From Intestinibacter bartlettii (GTDB taxonomy: Bacteria; Bacillota; Clostridia; Peptostreptococcales; Peptostreptococcaceae), in the NCBI GenBank assembly GCA_025148965.1, contig CP102273.1:1860001-1924000 (forward strand): DNA of 64,000 nucleotides. Reading direction: 5' to 3'. Of this stretch, positions 28,151 to 37,279 are shown in pieces. The position numbers and the translations under genes were made by a program. Every line of letters starts with the position of its first letter. Positions within the stretch are counted from its first letter, which is position 1. Below the pieces are notes generated by a model that was not told the origin of the DNA, did no database searches, and worked only from the letters and a program-made list of their open reading frames with translations.

Positions 28151-28849
28151 CTAGTCTTCCTTTCTAAAACAATATCCATAACCCCAAATAGTTTGGATAT
28201 ATTTTGGTTTTGATGGGTCATCTTCTATTTTATTTCTTATTCTTCTTATATTTACATCGACTATTTTAAAATCATACAAGTAATTATTGCCCCAAACTTC
28301 TGTTAGTATTTGATCTCTACTAAGCGATTGTTTTGCATTTACCATTAAATATTTTACAATTGAAAACTCTGTTGGAGTAAGTTCTATTTCTTTTCCATTT
28401 TTGAATAATTTTCTCTTATCTAAATCAAGTTCAAATGGATCTGAAACTATTTTATTTAATTTCATAGAACTTTCTTCTTTTTTAACTCTTCTAAGAAGTG
28501 CTGCAACTCTAACTAATAGCTCTTTTATACTAAATGGTTTTACTATATAGTCATCAGCTCCTGATATAAACCCTTCTAATTTGTCTTCTTCTTGAGCCTT
28601 TGCAGTAAGCATTATTATTCCAACTTGATCGAATTTTTGTCTTATATATTTACAAACTTCAATACCACTCATATCAGGTAACATCACGTCTAAAAGCGCT
28701 ATTGAAATATCGTTATTTTCATTTATTTTTTCAATAGCCTCAGCACCTGTTCCAGCTTCTATAATTTCATATCCTTCTCTTTTTAAGTTTATACTTACAA
28801 AACTTCTTATCCCAATCTCATCCTCTAGTACTAATATCTTTTCTTTCAT
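28151..28849 (-). CDS. OmpR/PhoB-family response regulator
   Basis: A 232-residue regulator. The receiver domain has acidic pocket ED (10-11), phospho-acceptor Asp-54 in LLDVMLPD, Thr in MLTAKA and Lys-104 in VKPFS. The C-terminal winged helix ends with VDVNIRRIRNKIEDDPSKP and YIQTIWGYGYCF, the Trans_reg_C pattern. GGAGG precedes the ATG. It lies between the lipoprotein gene (28 bases upstream) and the kinase gene (3 bases downstream), so the three are one operon. Confidence 0.94.
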   Translation of the reverse strand: MKEKILVLEDEIGIRSFVSINLKREGYEIIEAGTGAEAIEKINENNDISIALLDVMLPDMSGIEVCKYIRQKFDQVGIIMLTAKAQEEDKLEGFISGADDYIVKPFSIKELLVRVAALLRRVKKEESSMKLNKIVSDPFELDLDKRKLFKNGKEIELTPTEFSIVKYLMVNAKQSLSRDQILTEVWGNNYLYDFKIVDVNIRRIRNKIEDDPSKPKYIQTIWGYGYCFRKED

Positions 28850-28877
28850 TTTCTAGCCTCCATTAAACTTTACTTAA

Positions 28878-30275
28878 TCATTTTATTATCGAAAAATAAT
28901 CTTTTAATATATCTATACTCAAACCAAGTTTATTAAATAATTTCTCATTTATATCAGATATTGAATACACATATTTATCACTTTCAAGTATTATATCTCC
29001 CTTATTATTTATAGTTTTTGAATCATCTACTACACCTTTTTCGGCTAAGTTCAAAGAAAATAGCTGTTGTCTATTTTTTTTATCTAAATAAGGAGTCGAA
29101 CTCTCATTATAATAGAAATTAAATATTTTATAACTGCTACTTGTATTTTGATCAGTATTTTCATTAATCGATATTTTTCCGACTAAGTTATTAGGTATTA
29201 AGAATTTAAAGTTTAATTCGTAATTGTAGTAAATTTTATTTACAAATAATAAATCTGCATCCTTGCCTTCTTTTCCATTATATTTGTTCCAACTAATTAT
29301 AAGGCTCTTTGGCATTGTAGATGTAGAGAGCGAATCTTTGTTTATACTTTCGATGTCTATAATAGGTATATTAGTAATCCCGTCGTTATTTACATCCTCA
29401 AAAGCAATATAGTAGTCATTTAGTATATCTTTGTGGTCTTTAAATGCATCTATAAGTTTATTATTTTCCAAATACACTACTTCTGTATTGAATTTGCTGT
29501 TTTTTGAAGTAGGCAGACTTAAAAATAATCCCTTATCTTTTTTGCCTATTTTTCCAACAGATATATTTATATCGTCGAAATTTTTTACATCATCAAACTT
29601 TAATGTATCGATAATATTTATTTTATCATCTTTTAATTCACATAAATTTAAATTCATTTCTTTTTTAGCATAATTATAATTATAAATTATTAATTCCAAA
29701 TTGTCGTCATTATCTATATCATCTACAACTATACCTAATTTTAAAAATTTATCTTTATTAAAATAGTCATAGTTATTCTTTGAAAACAATTCCTTTATTT
29801 CACCATTTTCATATCTACAAATGGTAAGTGTTGTCTCATTTTTTTCTTCTACAACTAAGATTATTTCCTTATTTCCATCATTATCTAAGTCGTAAAAATT
29901 TGCATATTTAATTTTATCGCCACTCTCTGTATATAAAGCATCTTTACTTTCATCATCCTTTGACTCTAAAACTGTAAAGCCAACTTCATTGTTTATATTT
30001 TCTCTCTTCTCAAAGAATACTACTTCATTTTTTCCATCATTATTTAAGTCTACCTCGTTTATTTTTCCGACTTCTATTGAATTATAAGGCAAAATTAAAT
30101 TAGCACTTCCTGCAATCCTTTTTGCTTTATCCGAGATATCTTTTTTCTCTTGATTATATATAGGCAATTCATCAAATAAATTTATAGGATTTTCACCGCT
30201 ATTATCGTTTTTATAACAACCAGTGCTAAGTATAACTACTAAAGATAATACACCTACCAATTTTAATAGCCTCAT
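28878..30275 (-). CDS. FG-GAP/VCBS-like repeat lipoprotein
   Basis: A 465-residue exported lipoprotein: signal MRLLKLVGVLSLVVILSTGC with lipobox STGC (Cys-20). It contains at least four Ca2+-loop-like repeats of the type DxNxDGxxE (DLNNDGKNEVV, DLDNDGNKEII, DIDNDDNLELI, DVNNDGI), as in beta-propeller FG-GAP proteins. AGGAGG precedes the ATG. It is first in the operon with the response regulator and kinase, so it may act as an outer ligand or accessory sensor for the kinase. The function is inferred from position only. Confidence 0.75.
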   Translation of the reverse strand: MRLLKLVGVLSLVVILSTGCYKNDNSGENPINLFDELPIYNQEKKDISDKAKRIAGSANLILPYNSIEVGKINEVDLNNDGKNEVVFFEKRENINNEVGFTVLESKDDESKDALYTESGDKIKYANFYDLDNDGNKEIILVVEEKNETTLTICRYENGEIKELFSKNNYDYFNKDKFLKLGIVVDDIDNDDNLELIIYNYNYAKKEMNLNLCELKDDKINIIDTLKFDDVKNFDDINISVGKIGKKDKGLFLSLPTSKNSKFNTEVVYLENNKLIDAFKDHKDILNDYYIAFEDVNNDGITNIPIIDIESINKDSLSTSTMPKSLIISWNKYNGKEGKDADLLFVNKIYYNYELNFKFLIPNNLVGKISINENTDQNTSSSYKIFNFYYNESSTPYLDKKNRQQLFSLNLAEKGVVDDSKTINNKGDIILESDKYVYSISDINEKLFNKLGLSIDILKDYFSIIK

Positions 30276-30352
30276 CCTTGTCCTCCTGTTCTTTATAATT
30301 AATTATATTTATAAATTTTACCGTACTTTAATTATACAATAATTAATATAAA

Positions 30353-30412
30353 AATAAAGAGTTGTATGTCAAATGACTTAAATTAATCATTTAAAAACAA
30401 CTCTTTATACTA
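30353..30412 (-). terminator. Terminator of the Lys/His-rich gene
   Basis: Outer arms AAAGAGTTGT and ACAACTCTTT with an inner AAATGA/TCATTT pair; T-rich on the minus-strand exit. It lies just after the stop at 30417. Confidence 0.7.
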
Positions 30413-30416
30413 AAAT

Positions 30417-31079
30417 CTATCTATCAAAATTTTCATCAGACCAAACTATATTGCTATTTTGGTTTGTATCTTCAATATTTTCATTATTTTGGCTAAAATC
30501 TTCTGAAGCTTCTCCTCTATAATTTATATTTTCATTTTCTTCTTGTTGTATTTCGTTTTCTTGTTGTATTTCTTTTTCTTGTGCTTCTTGGATTTTTACA
30601 GTTTCATCTTGACTTTTAGCAGATTTTCTACGCTTACTTACTCTTTTTTTAGTTTGCTTATGTCCACCATGATGTCCGCTATGATTTCCATCTTGATCTA
30701 CTTCGCTTGATTCATGTTGTTTATGATGTTGTTTTGGTCTAGTTTTTTTAGATTTTTTTACTTCTTGTTGATTATCTTCTACTAGTTCATCGTTTTTTTT
30801 AGTTTTTTTAGTTTTACCTTTTGTATTTTCTATATCTTCCTGTTGCCCTTGTTGTTTTTTATTTTTTTTAGTCTTTTTACCCATATTAAATTTAAATCCG
30901 CTTTTCTTAGCTTTTTTATGTGGTCTATGTTCATTTTCTTGAATATTGAATTCTTCTTTTCTATCTTCTGGAACAAGGTCATTTAAAATGACATCGTTAT
31001 ATTTTTCTTCGTATTGAGTAGTTGTATTGTTTTCAATATCTTTATGTTTCAAATTCTTTTTATTGTGTTTTACTCTCAT
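30417..31079 (-). CDS. Lysine/glutamate/histidine-rich low-complexity protein
   Basis: A 220-residue protein of unknown function. The ATG at 31079 was chosen because GGAGGTG lies 9-10 bases upstream; a longer in-frame start adds 25 hydrophobic residues without a ribosome site. The first 25 residues are basic. The middle is lysine-rich, with KKTKKNKKQQ and KGKTKKTKKND stretches, followed by a histidine cluster (KQHHKQHE and HSGHHGGHK) and a basic KKRVSKRRKSAK patch. The last 50 residues are Glu/Gln/Asn-rich. No signal peptide or globular domain is evident. It could bind nucleic acid or metal; that is a guess. It follows the THUMP methyltransferase gene on the same strand. Confidence 0.7.
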   Translation of the reverse strand: MRVKHNKKNLKHKDIENNTTTQYEEKYNDVILNDLVPEDRKEEFNIQENEHRPHKKAKKSGFKFNMGKKTKKNKKQQGQQEDIENTKGKTKKTKKNDELVEDNQQEVKKSKKTRPKQHHKQHESSEVDQDGNHSGHHGGHKQTKKRVSKRRKSAKSQDETVKIQEAQEKEIQQENEIQQEENENINYRGEASEDFSQNNENIEDTNQNSNIVWSDENFDR

Positions 31080-31169
31080 TATATAATAACACCTCCAAAA
31101 TGCTATATAATATTTATATTTAAAGAATATTATTTTTATTCTTTTTTTAAGCATCTTGGAGGCAATTAA

Positions 31170-32315
31170 TTATTTTCTAGGTGGTTTTGGTCCTGGATAT
31201 TGGTATAAATAACTTTTTAACATACCGTTATATAGCTTTCTTTTTCTTATTGCATCTTGGCCAAATTCATTTTCAAAATCTTCATATGAAGTTATTAGAT
31301 AGTATGACCAATTATTTAATTTTCTAAATGCATATCCAAGTTGTTTGTAAAGCATTTTTACAGAATCAACGTCTTCAAGTCTTTCCCCATATGGTGGATT
31401 TGTAACTATAAATCCGTATTCTTCATCGCTTGTAAATTCTGTCGCATCTCCTACATTAAATTCTATATAGTCAGCAACACCTGCTATTTCTGCATTTTCT
31501 CTTGCTATTTCTATAACATCTTCGTCTATATCATATCCGTATATTTTAAATTCAATATCTTCATTTATCATATCGTAAGCTTCTCTTCTAGTATCCCACC
31601 AGATTTTTTTGTCTAGTGTTCTCCATTTTTCAGATATAAATTCACGATTAAGCCCTGGGGCCATATTTATTCCCATCATAGCTGCTTCTATTAATAATGT
31701 TCCCGATCCGCATAGAGGGTCAACTAAAGTTCTACCTGGTCTCCATGGAGTTAAGTACATTATCCCAGCTGCTAGCGTTTCTCTTATTGGAGCTTTATTT
31801 GCTTTTTCTCTATATCCTCTTTTGTGTAGCGCAACACCTGTTGTATCTATTGTAAGAGTTACTTTGTCTTTGTGTATAAATACATATATAGGATATTTTT
31901 CTTTGTCTTCTTTTATTAATCCAGTTTCCATATAGCTCTTTTTCAGACTTTCAACAACAGCCTTTTTAACTATAGATTGTATATCTGGTATTGAGTGTAA
32001 TTTTGATTTTATTGAAGACGCTTTTGTTATTGGGAATTGTGCACCATATGGTATGTATTTTGCCCAATTTATTCTTTTTGTTCCTTCGAATAATTCGTCG
32101 AAACTTTTCGCTTCGAATTCAGCTATTTTAAGGTGAACTCTTTCTGCACATCTAAGCCACATATTTGCTTTTGCTATTCCGTATTCATCAGTTTTATATG
32201 TAACCCTTCCATCTTCTGTTTTTACAATTTCAAATCCTAAGTTTTTAATTTCGTTTGCTAGCATTTTTTCCATTCCGAAAAAGCACGGCGAAATTAAAGT
32301 ATATCCTTTTTTCAT
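31170..32315 (-). CDS. THUMP domain class I SAM-dependent RNA methyltransferase (YpsC/RlmL-type)
   Basis: A 381-residue protein of the UPF0020 group. An N-terminal ferredoxin-like plus THUMP RNA-binding region (about 1-155) is followed by a Rossmann methyltransferase with DPLCGSGTLLIEAA (motif I, SAM binding) and TNPPYGERL at 305-313 (motif IV, NPPY, which suggests guanine N2 methylation of rRNA). The ATG has AAAGGAT upstream. It starts 20 bases after larE, so co-transcription with larE is likely. Bacillus homologues are single-domain versions of the N-terminal half of E. coli RlmKL. Confidence 0.88.
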   Translation of the reverse strand: MKKGYTLISPCFFGMEKMLANEIKNLGFEIVKTEDGRVTYKTDEYGIAKANMWLRCAERVHLKIAEFEAKSFDELFEGTKRINWAKYIPYGAQFPITKASSIKSKLHSIPDIQSIVKKAVVESLKKSYMETGLIKEDKEKYPIYVFIHKDKVTLTIDTTGVALHKRGYREKANKAPIRETLAAGIMYLTPWRPGRTLVDPLCGSGTLLIEAAMMGINMAPGLNREFISEKWRTLDKKIWWDTRREAYDMINEDIEFKIYGYDIDEDVIEIARENAEIAGVADYIEFNVGDATEFTSDEEYGFIVTNPPYGERLEDVDSVKMLYKQLGYAFRKLNNWSYYLITSYEDFENEFGQDAIRKRKLYNGMLKSYLYQYPGPKPPRK

Positions 32316-32335
32316 TTATTAATTAATCCTTTCGT

Positions 32336-33133
32336 CTAATTATTTAAGCTTCCCATCTGATATCCATTTAAATCTAATGTCACATACTTAAATCCAATTT
32401 CTTTAAGTTTATTATGTACATTTTTCATCATTTCATCATCGAAAAACTTATTCATTTCATCTTTAGCCACTTCTATTCTGGCTATATCGTTATGTAATCT
32501 AACTCTATATTGTCTAAAACCTAAATCTTGAAGATAATTTTCGGCCTCTTCTACTAATTTAAGTTTTTCTTTCGTAATTTTATCTCCATAAGGAATTCTG
32601 CTTGCAAGACAGGCGAAAGAAGGTTTGTTGTATGTTTTTAAATTAAGTCTGTGTGACAAAATTCTTATTTCTTCTTTTGTAAGACCGCTATCTTTTAATG
32701 GGCTAACTACATTTAGCTCTTCTAAAGCCTTAAGCCCTGGTCTATAATCGCCTAAATCGCTAAGATTTGTTCCGTCTAAGACATATTTTACATCATTTTT
32801 AGCTGCGTAATCTTTAATCATATTGAAAACTGCGCATTTACAATAATAACATCTTTTTTTGCTATTTTCAATAAAACCTTTTTCGTCGAAATTATCTACT
32901 TTTATAACCTCGTGTTTTACCCCGAATTGTTTTGTATATTCTTTCGCCTCATCCATCTCTCTATCTGAATGCATCATAGCGTGAATTGTAACAGCAATTG
33001 CATTTTGTCCTAATTCATCACTCGCCACCTTAAGTAAAAAATTGCTGTCAACCCCGCCAGAATATGCTATCACAACTTTCCCCATATCTCTTAATTTACT
33101 TTTTAATAATTCGTATTTTTCATCTATATTCAT
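32336..33133 (-). CDS. larE: ATP-dependent sacrificial sulfur transferase LarE
   Basis: A 265-residue PP-loop enzyme that sulphurates the pyridinium dicarboxylate precursor of the nickel-pincer nucleotide used by LarA. The PP-loop SGGVDS is at 25-30. Cys-175 in FACLASRIPYG matches the position of the sacrificial cysteine of Lactobacillus LarE. CYYCKC at 95-100 adds cysteines; some homologues with three cysteines hold a [4Fe-4S] cluster and transfer sulfur catalytically, which may apply here. GGGTGG precedes the ATG. LarB and LarC are not in the window; a LarA-family gene is at 9109-10389. Confidence 0.9.
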   Translation of the reverse strand: MNIDEKYELLKSKLRDMGKVVIAYSGGVDSNFLLKVASDELGQNAIAVTIHAMMHSDREMDEAKEYTKQFGVKHEVIKVDNFDEKGFIENSKKRCYYCKCAVFNMIKDYAAKNDVKYVLDGTNLSDLGDYRPGLKALEELNVVSPLKDSGLTKEEIRILSHRLNLKTYNKPSFACLASRIPYGDKITKEKLKLVEEAENYLQDLGFRQYRVRLHNDIARIEVAKDEMNKFFDDEMMKNVHNKLKEIGFKYVTLDLNGYQMGSLNN

Positions 33134-33366
33134 AATTATCCACCCTTCTATATCTTATACATTAATCTACAGTAATTATATATAAACAGATTTAATAATT
33201 CTATATAAATCTTTTTTTAATTAAAAAACTTTTTTTGTATATTTCTACATTTCATATCGCATTTATATAGAATATGCTATCTTAAATTTAATTATATAAA
33301 TCGTTTAAATTTTATCCAAATTATGTTATTATTATCTTATATTTAATATTTGGGAGGAATTGACAA

Positions 33367-33603
33367 ATGGCAGCAGACTACACAAAAATATTAGACAAAT
33401 TAGTTAGACTAAATAGGGGAATGAACTTAAAACTTAGAGAGGGGACTACAACACTTGATGTAAATATCTACAACCAAACGCTTTTAACTTTAGACTTAGA
33501 ATGTGATAATGTAGATAAACATAGTGAATATATTTATAATGAGATAATAGCGCTTGAAAATGTAACGATGTATATTCCGAGCGTGTATATAAAAGAAGAT
33601 TAA
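33367..33603 (+). CDS. 78-aa conserved-looking protein of unknown function
   Basis: A 78-residue protein (MAADYTKILDKLVRLNRG...) with a GGGAGGA ribosome site 8 bases before the ATG and a strong terminator 10 bases after the stop. It mixes helix and strand character: an N-terminal basic helix, then LDVNIYNQTLLTLDL. There are no cysteines beyond one, no signal peptide, no motif recognised. It is a monocistronic gene divergent from larE and convergent with the HEPN gene. Confidence 0.65.
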   Translation: MAADYTKILDKLVRLNRGMNLKLREGTTTLDVNIYNQTLLTLDLECDNVDKHSEYIYNEIIALENVTMYIPSVYIKED

Positions 33604-33611
33604 TTATGATT

Positions 33612-33651
33612 TAAAATGGGATGCACTTATATCTTTGTGCATCCCATTGTT
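33612..33651. terminator. Bidirectional terminator
   Basis: AAAATGGGATGCAC and GTGCATCCCATT arms, loop of about 9 bases, between the convergent genes at 33367-33603 and 33704-35011. Confidence 0.88.
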
Positions 33652-33703
33652 AATATTTTTAATAAACCGTATATTCATGTACATAACTTTATATATTGAA
33701 TGT

Positions 33704-35011
33704 CTAATTTTCATTCCAAGGAACGAGCTCAACTTCTCCATATGCCCTATCTAGTAATCTATTTGAATATTCACCTTTATATCCAATTATATTTAATATT
33801 ACAAGCTCTATATATCTTGTGCCTATTTGAATAATGTTCCATACGTCTTCTACAGTGATAGTCGCTCTGTTTCTTTTTCTTGTTGGATGAACGATTTTAT
33901 TTCTGTAATATATTAATAAGTCTATTCCATCATCAAATCTTTCATTTATATAATCATCAAACAAAAACAAATCGTCCTTTCCATATGGAATATTACATAT
34001 ATCTAGAAGTTTTCTTATATTCTTTGTCGCCAAATTTTCATCGAATTCATCATCACTTAAAAGCTTTTCTTGTTCAACTAAAACTATATATGACAACGTC
34101 TCAAGACAGATTTGTATAGATATAAGGTTGTTTTCTAATGTAAGCCCGTCAAATGATTGTAAATACCAGTCGACAGCTTGTCTTAATGCCTCGCTATAGT
34201 AATCGTCTTTTAATCTATTGTTCATTAATGTTAAGTATTTTTCTATATTGTGATAATTTGAGATTGTGTCCTTCCAATTTGGGATAAATCTATATGAGCT
34301 TATAAAAGTTTCCCTCCACAATCTATATACGTTTTCCCCATTTTTATATCCGTATGATGAACATATATCGACATATCGTCCACACATAAAACTAAACGAT
34401 ACTGATAAGTCGTCTAATATGTGGTTTATTATATTTGTTTTAAATGGCTTTTTATCTTTTCTCATTATTCGGCCGCTATGTGTTATTATATGTGCATCTT
34501 TGTCTTTTAATTTTTCGTCTAATCCTTTAGTAAAATCAAATCTTTTGTCTACTATAACTTCAAACTCTCCTGAACTAAATCCCATTCTGCCTGCAAATAA
34601 TTTGTCGTCGTATTTTATAAGCTTTCCAAAATATTTATCGAAATTTACAACGTCAAAATCTACATAGTCGACCTCGGCATTTTTAGATCTTATATGACCG
34701 TGATTTATATACCCCTCTATATGAAAATCATTTATAGAACTTACTGTTACAGATACTGGTCTATATCTGTAAATTTCTAGTTCTGCAGAGTCGTAATCAA
34801 GGATTGTGTCTATTTCTAAATCTTGTGTTGATAGTATCTTTCCCTTAAATGTAATTGTCCCCTCAGTCGCCATCTTGTAGATTACTTTTCCGCTACACTT
34901 GTACTTTTTATTTCGTAAGTATATGCAAAATCTGCCTTCGTGGATTGGAATATTTTCATCTATATCAAATTGGAGAAATTTCGAAAATATAGCATTTTCA
35001 ACTATTTTCAT
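33704..35011 (-). CDS. HEPN-domain protein with unknown N-terminal domain
   Basis: A 435-residue soluble protein. The start was set at the second Met (35011) because AAGGTGG lies 5 bases upstream; an ATG 18 bases earlier has no site. The C-terminal 170 residues are helical and contain RNKIVHP (Arg-370 to Pro-376), the Rx4-6H motif of HEPN ribonucleases, in an aromatic context (LIYYRNKIVHP). The N-terminal half is beta-rich (ITFKGKIL, VSVTVSSINDFHIEGYI), loosely like the ApeA N-terminal domain. HEPN proteins of this layout are often RNA-cutting defence effectors, but no partner gene is adjacent. Single-gene unit. Confidence 0.6.
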   Translation of the reverse strand: MKIVENAIFSKFLQFDIDENIPIHEGRFCIYLRNKKYKCSGKVIYKMATEGTITFKGKILSTQDLEIDTILDYDSAELEIYRYRPVSVTVSSINDFHIEGYINHGHIRSKNAEVDYVDFDVVNFDKYFGKLIKYDDKLFAGRMGFSSGEFEVIVDKRFDFTKGLDEKLKDKDAHIITHSGRIMRKDKKPFKTNIINHILDDLSVSFSFMCGRYVDICSSYGYKNGENVYRLWRETFISSYRFIPNWKDTISNYHNIEKYLTLMNNRLKDDYYSEALRQAVDWYLQSFDGLTLENNLISIQICLETLSYIVLVEQEKLLSDDEFDENLATKNIRKLLDICNIPYGKDDLFLFDDYINERFDDGIDLLIYYRNKIVHPTRKRNRATITVEDVWNIIQIGTRYIELVILNIIGYKGEYSNRLLDRAYGEVELVPWNEN

Positions 35012-35136
35012 ATTTTCCACCTTTTCCATTTTTTATTAAACTTTTTTAAATTTTTTAAGTTTACATATGTTTTATATTATATCATATTTAGATATGGTTG
35101 ATGAAAACTTTATTTTTATAGTTATGGTTTTTTATT

Positions 35137-35181
35137 AAAAAAACTGCCATTAATTTAAATTACTAATGGCAGGCTTTTTAC
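35137..35181 (-). terminator. Terminator of the C_GCAxxG_C_C gene
   Basis: CTGCCATTA and TAATGGCAG arms, loop of about 11 bases, then TTTTTTT on the minus strand. Confidence 0.85.
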
Positions 35182-35194
35182 ATTTATTTATATA

Positions 35195-35563
35195 CTATTT
35201 TAAAGCTTCTTTTAATGCTTCATAAGAGAAATCAACTATTTCTTTACATCCAACTCTGTCTTTTTTTAGAGATTTACATTCTGTAGTTCCATAGTGTTCT
35301 ATTGTTTTTTGCATTATTTTTTTTGTATAAGTTTTTGCTGGGTTTTCTTGACCTATATCATCTCTACCTTTTGCAAAACTTGCACATATACATGCTCCAT
35401 TTACTGCTCCACATAGATTTCCAACAGCGCATCCTCCGCCAAGTCCGCTAGCAACTCTTATTGGTATATCAGTTCCAAATTCCTCGTTATATGCTTTTAT
35501 AACTGATTCTGCACAGTTTAGACCTTCCATAAAATAATCTGATGCTAATTTCTTTTCGCTCAT
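35195..35563 (-). CDS. C_GCAxxG_C_C family putative redox protein
   Basis: A 122-residue protein with the family cysteine pattern: NCAES (Cys-17), GGGCAVGNLCGAVNG, CICAS, TTECKSL and GCKEIV. The family is named for this pattern and is thought to be a redox or metal protein in anaerobes, sometimes near molybdenum or selenium genes; none are adjacent here. GGAGGGGA precedes the ATG. Monocistronic, terminated at 35137-35181. Confidence 0.85.
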   Translation of the reverse strand: MSEKKLASDYFMEGLNCAESVIKAYNEEFGTDIPIRVASGLGGGCAVGNLCGAVNGACICASFAKGRDDIGQENPAKTYTKKIMQKTIEHYGTTECKSLKKDRVGCKEIVDFSYEALKEALK

Positions 35564-35646
35564 ATTATCCCCTCCAATTTTATTTATACTATAATATGTT
35601 TTATGTTTATAATACTATAATATATTTTAGCAAAAATTATCGGTTT

Positions 35647-35763
35647 ATGTTATATATTTTTAAAAAATTGTTCTCAAAATTGAGCAAGAAAACTCAATAT
35701 GTCTTGCTTGGAGTATATGTTTTATTTTTATTAATTACTGCAATTTTATCGTTTGTATTATAG
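35647..35763 (+). CDS. 38-aa single-pass membrane peptide (tentative)
   Basis: A 38-codon frame starting MLYIFKKLFSKLSKK and continuing into a hydrophobic helix (YVLLGVYVLFLLITAILSFVL). A terminator follows immediately, which argues that the plus strand is transcribed. No ribosome site stands before this ATG, and the frame is open further upstream, so the start is uncertain. The basic-amphipathic plus transmembrane layout is seen in small membrane peptides and type I toxins. Low confidence. Confidence 0.35.
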   Translation: MLYIFKKLFSKLSKKTQYVLLGVYVLFLLITAILSFVL

Positions 35764-35800
35764 AAAAAGCATTGCCTATTTTTAAGCAATGCTTTTTAAT
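35764..35800 (+). terminator. Terminator after the 38-aa frame
   Basis: AAAAAGCATTGC and GCAATGCTTTTT arms around about 10 bases. Confidence 0.8.
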
Positions 35801-35807
35801 TTACAAA

Positions 35808-35850
35808 AAAAAGAAACATTGCTCCAAAATTTCGAAGCAATGTATAAATA
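35808..35850 (-). terminator. Terminator of gap
   Basis: ACATTGCT and AGCAATGT arms followed on the minus strand by TTCTTTTTTTT, about 50 bases past the gap stop. Its stem core (ATTGCT) resembles that of the preceding terminator. Confidence 0.75.
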
Positions 35851-35901
35851 GGTTTATTTTTATTTGGTTAAATATGGTTAACTAATTTAATGATAGCTGC
35901 T

Positions 35902-36942
<1,041 letters not shown>

Positions 36943-36960
36943 TTATATTTTATATTAATT

Positions 36961-36989
36961 ATTGTATACTATATAATTTATATGTGCAA
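36961..36989 (-). promoter_or_regulatory. Promoter of gap
   Basis: Minus-strand TTGCAC (36984-36989), 17-base spacer, TACAAT (36961-36966), about 50 bases before the gap start. Confidence 0.65.
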
Positions 36990-37065
36990 TACTTTTTTAT
37001 GTTTTTTTGAAAAACAGTATCTATTAATATGTTAATTTTTTAATTAATGACGTTTTATACGAAAT

Positions 37066-37119
37066 AAAAGTGAGTACATTTCTTTTGTTTACCCTTGTTT
37101 AGAAATATGCTCACTTTTT
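37066..37119 (-). terminator. Terminator of the HisD homologue
   Basis: AAAAGTGAGTACATTTCT and AGAAATATGCTCACTTTT arms with a loop of about 16 bases. The rest of 36990-37279 is AT-rich with nothing further seen. Confidence 0.8.
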
Positions 37120-37279
37120 GAATTAATTATACAATTATATATTTATTTTGATTTTAGATTTATTGAGTAGAAATATTTTTTGTATTTTATTTATGCTACA
37201 CTATTTAATTTATAATGTTTATTTATAATTTAAATGTGTTTATTTATGTCGATTTTAAATTTATATGTTTAAACTTCGC

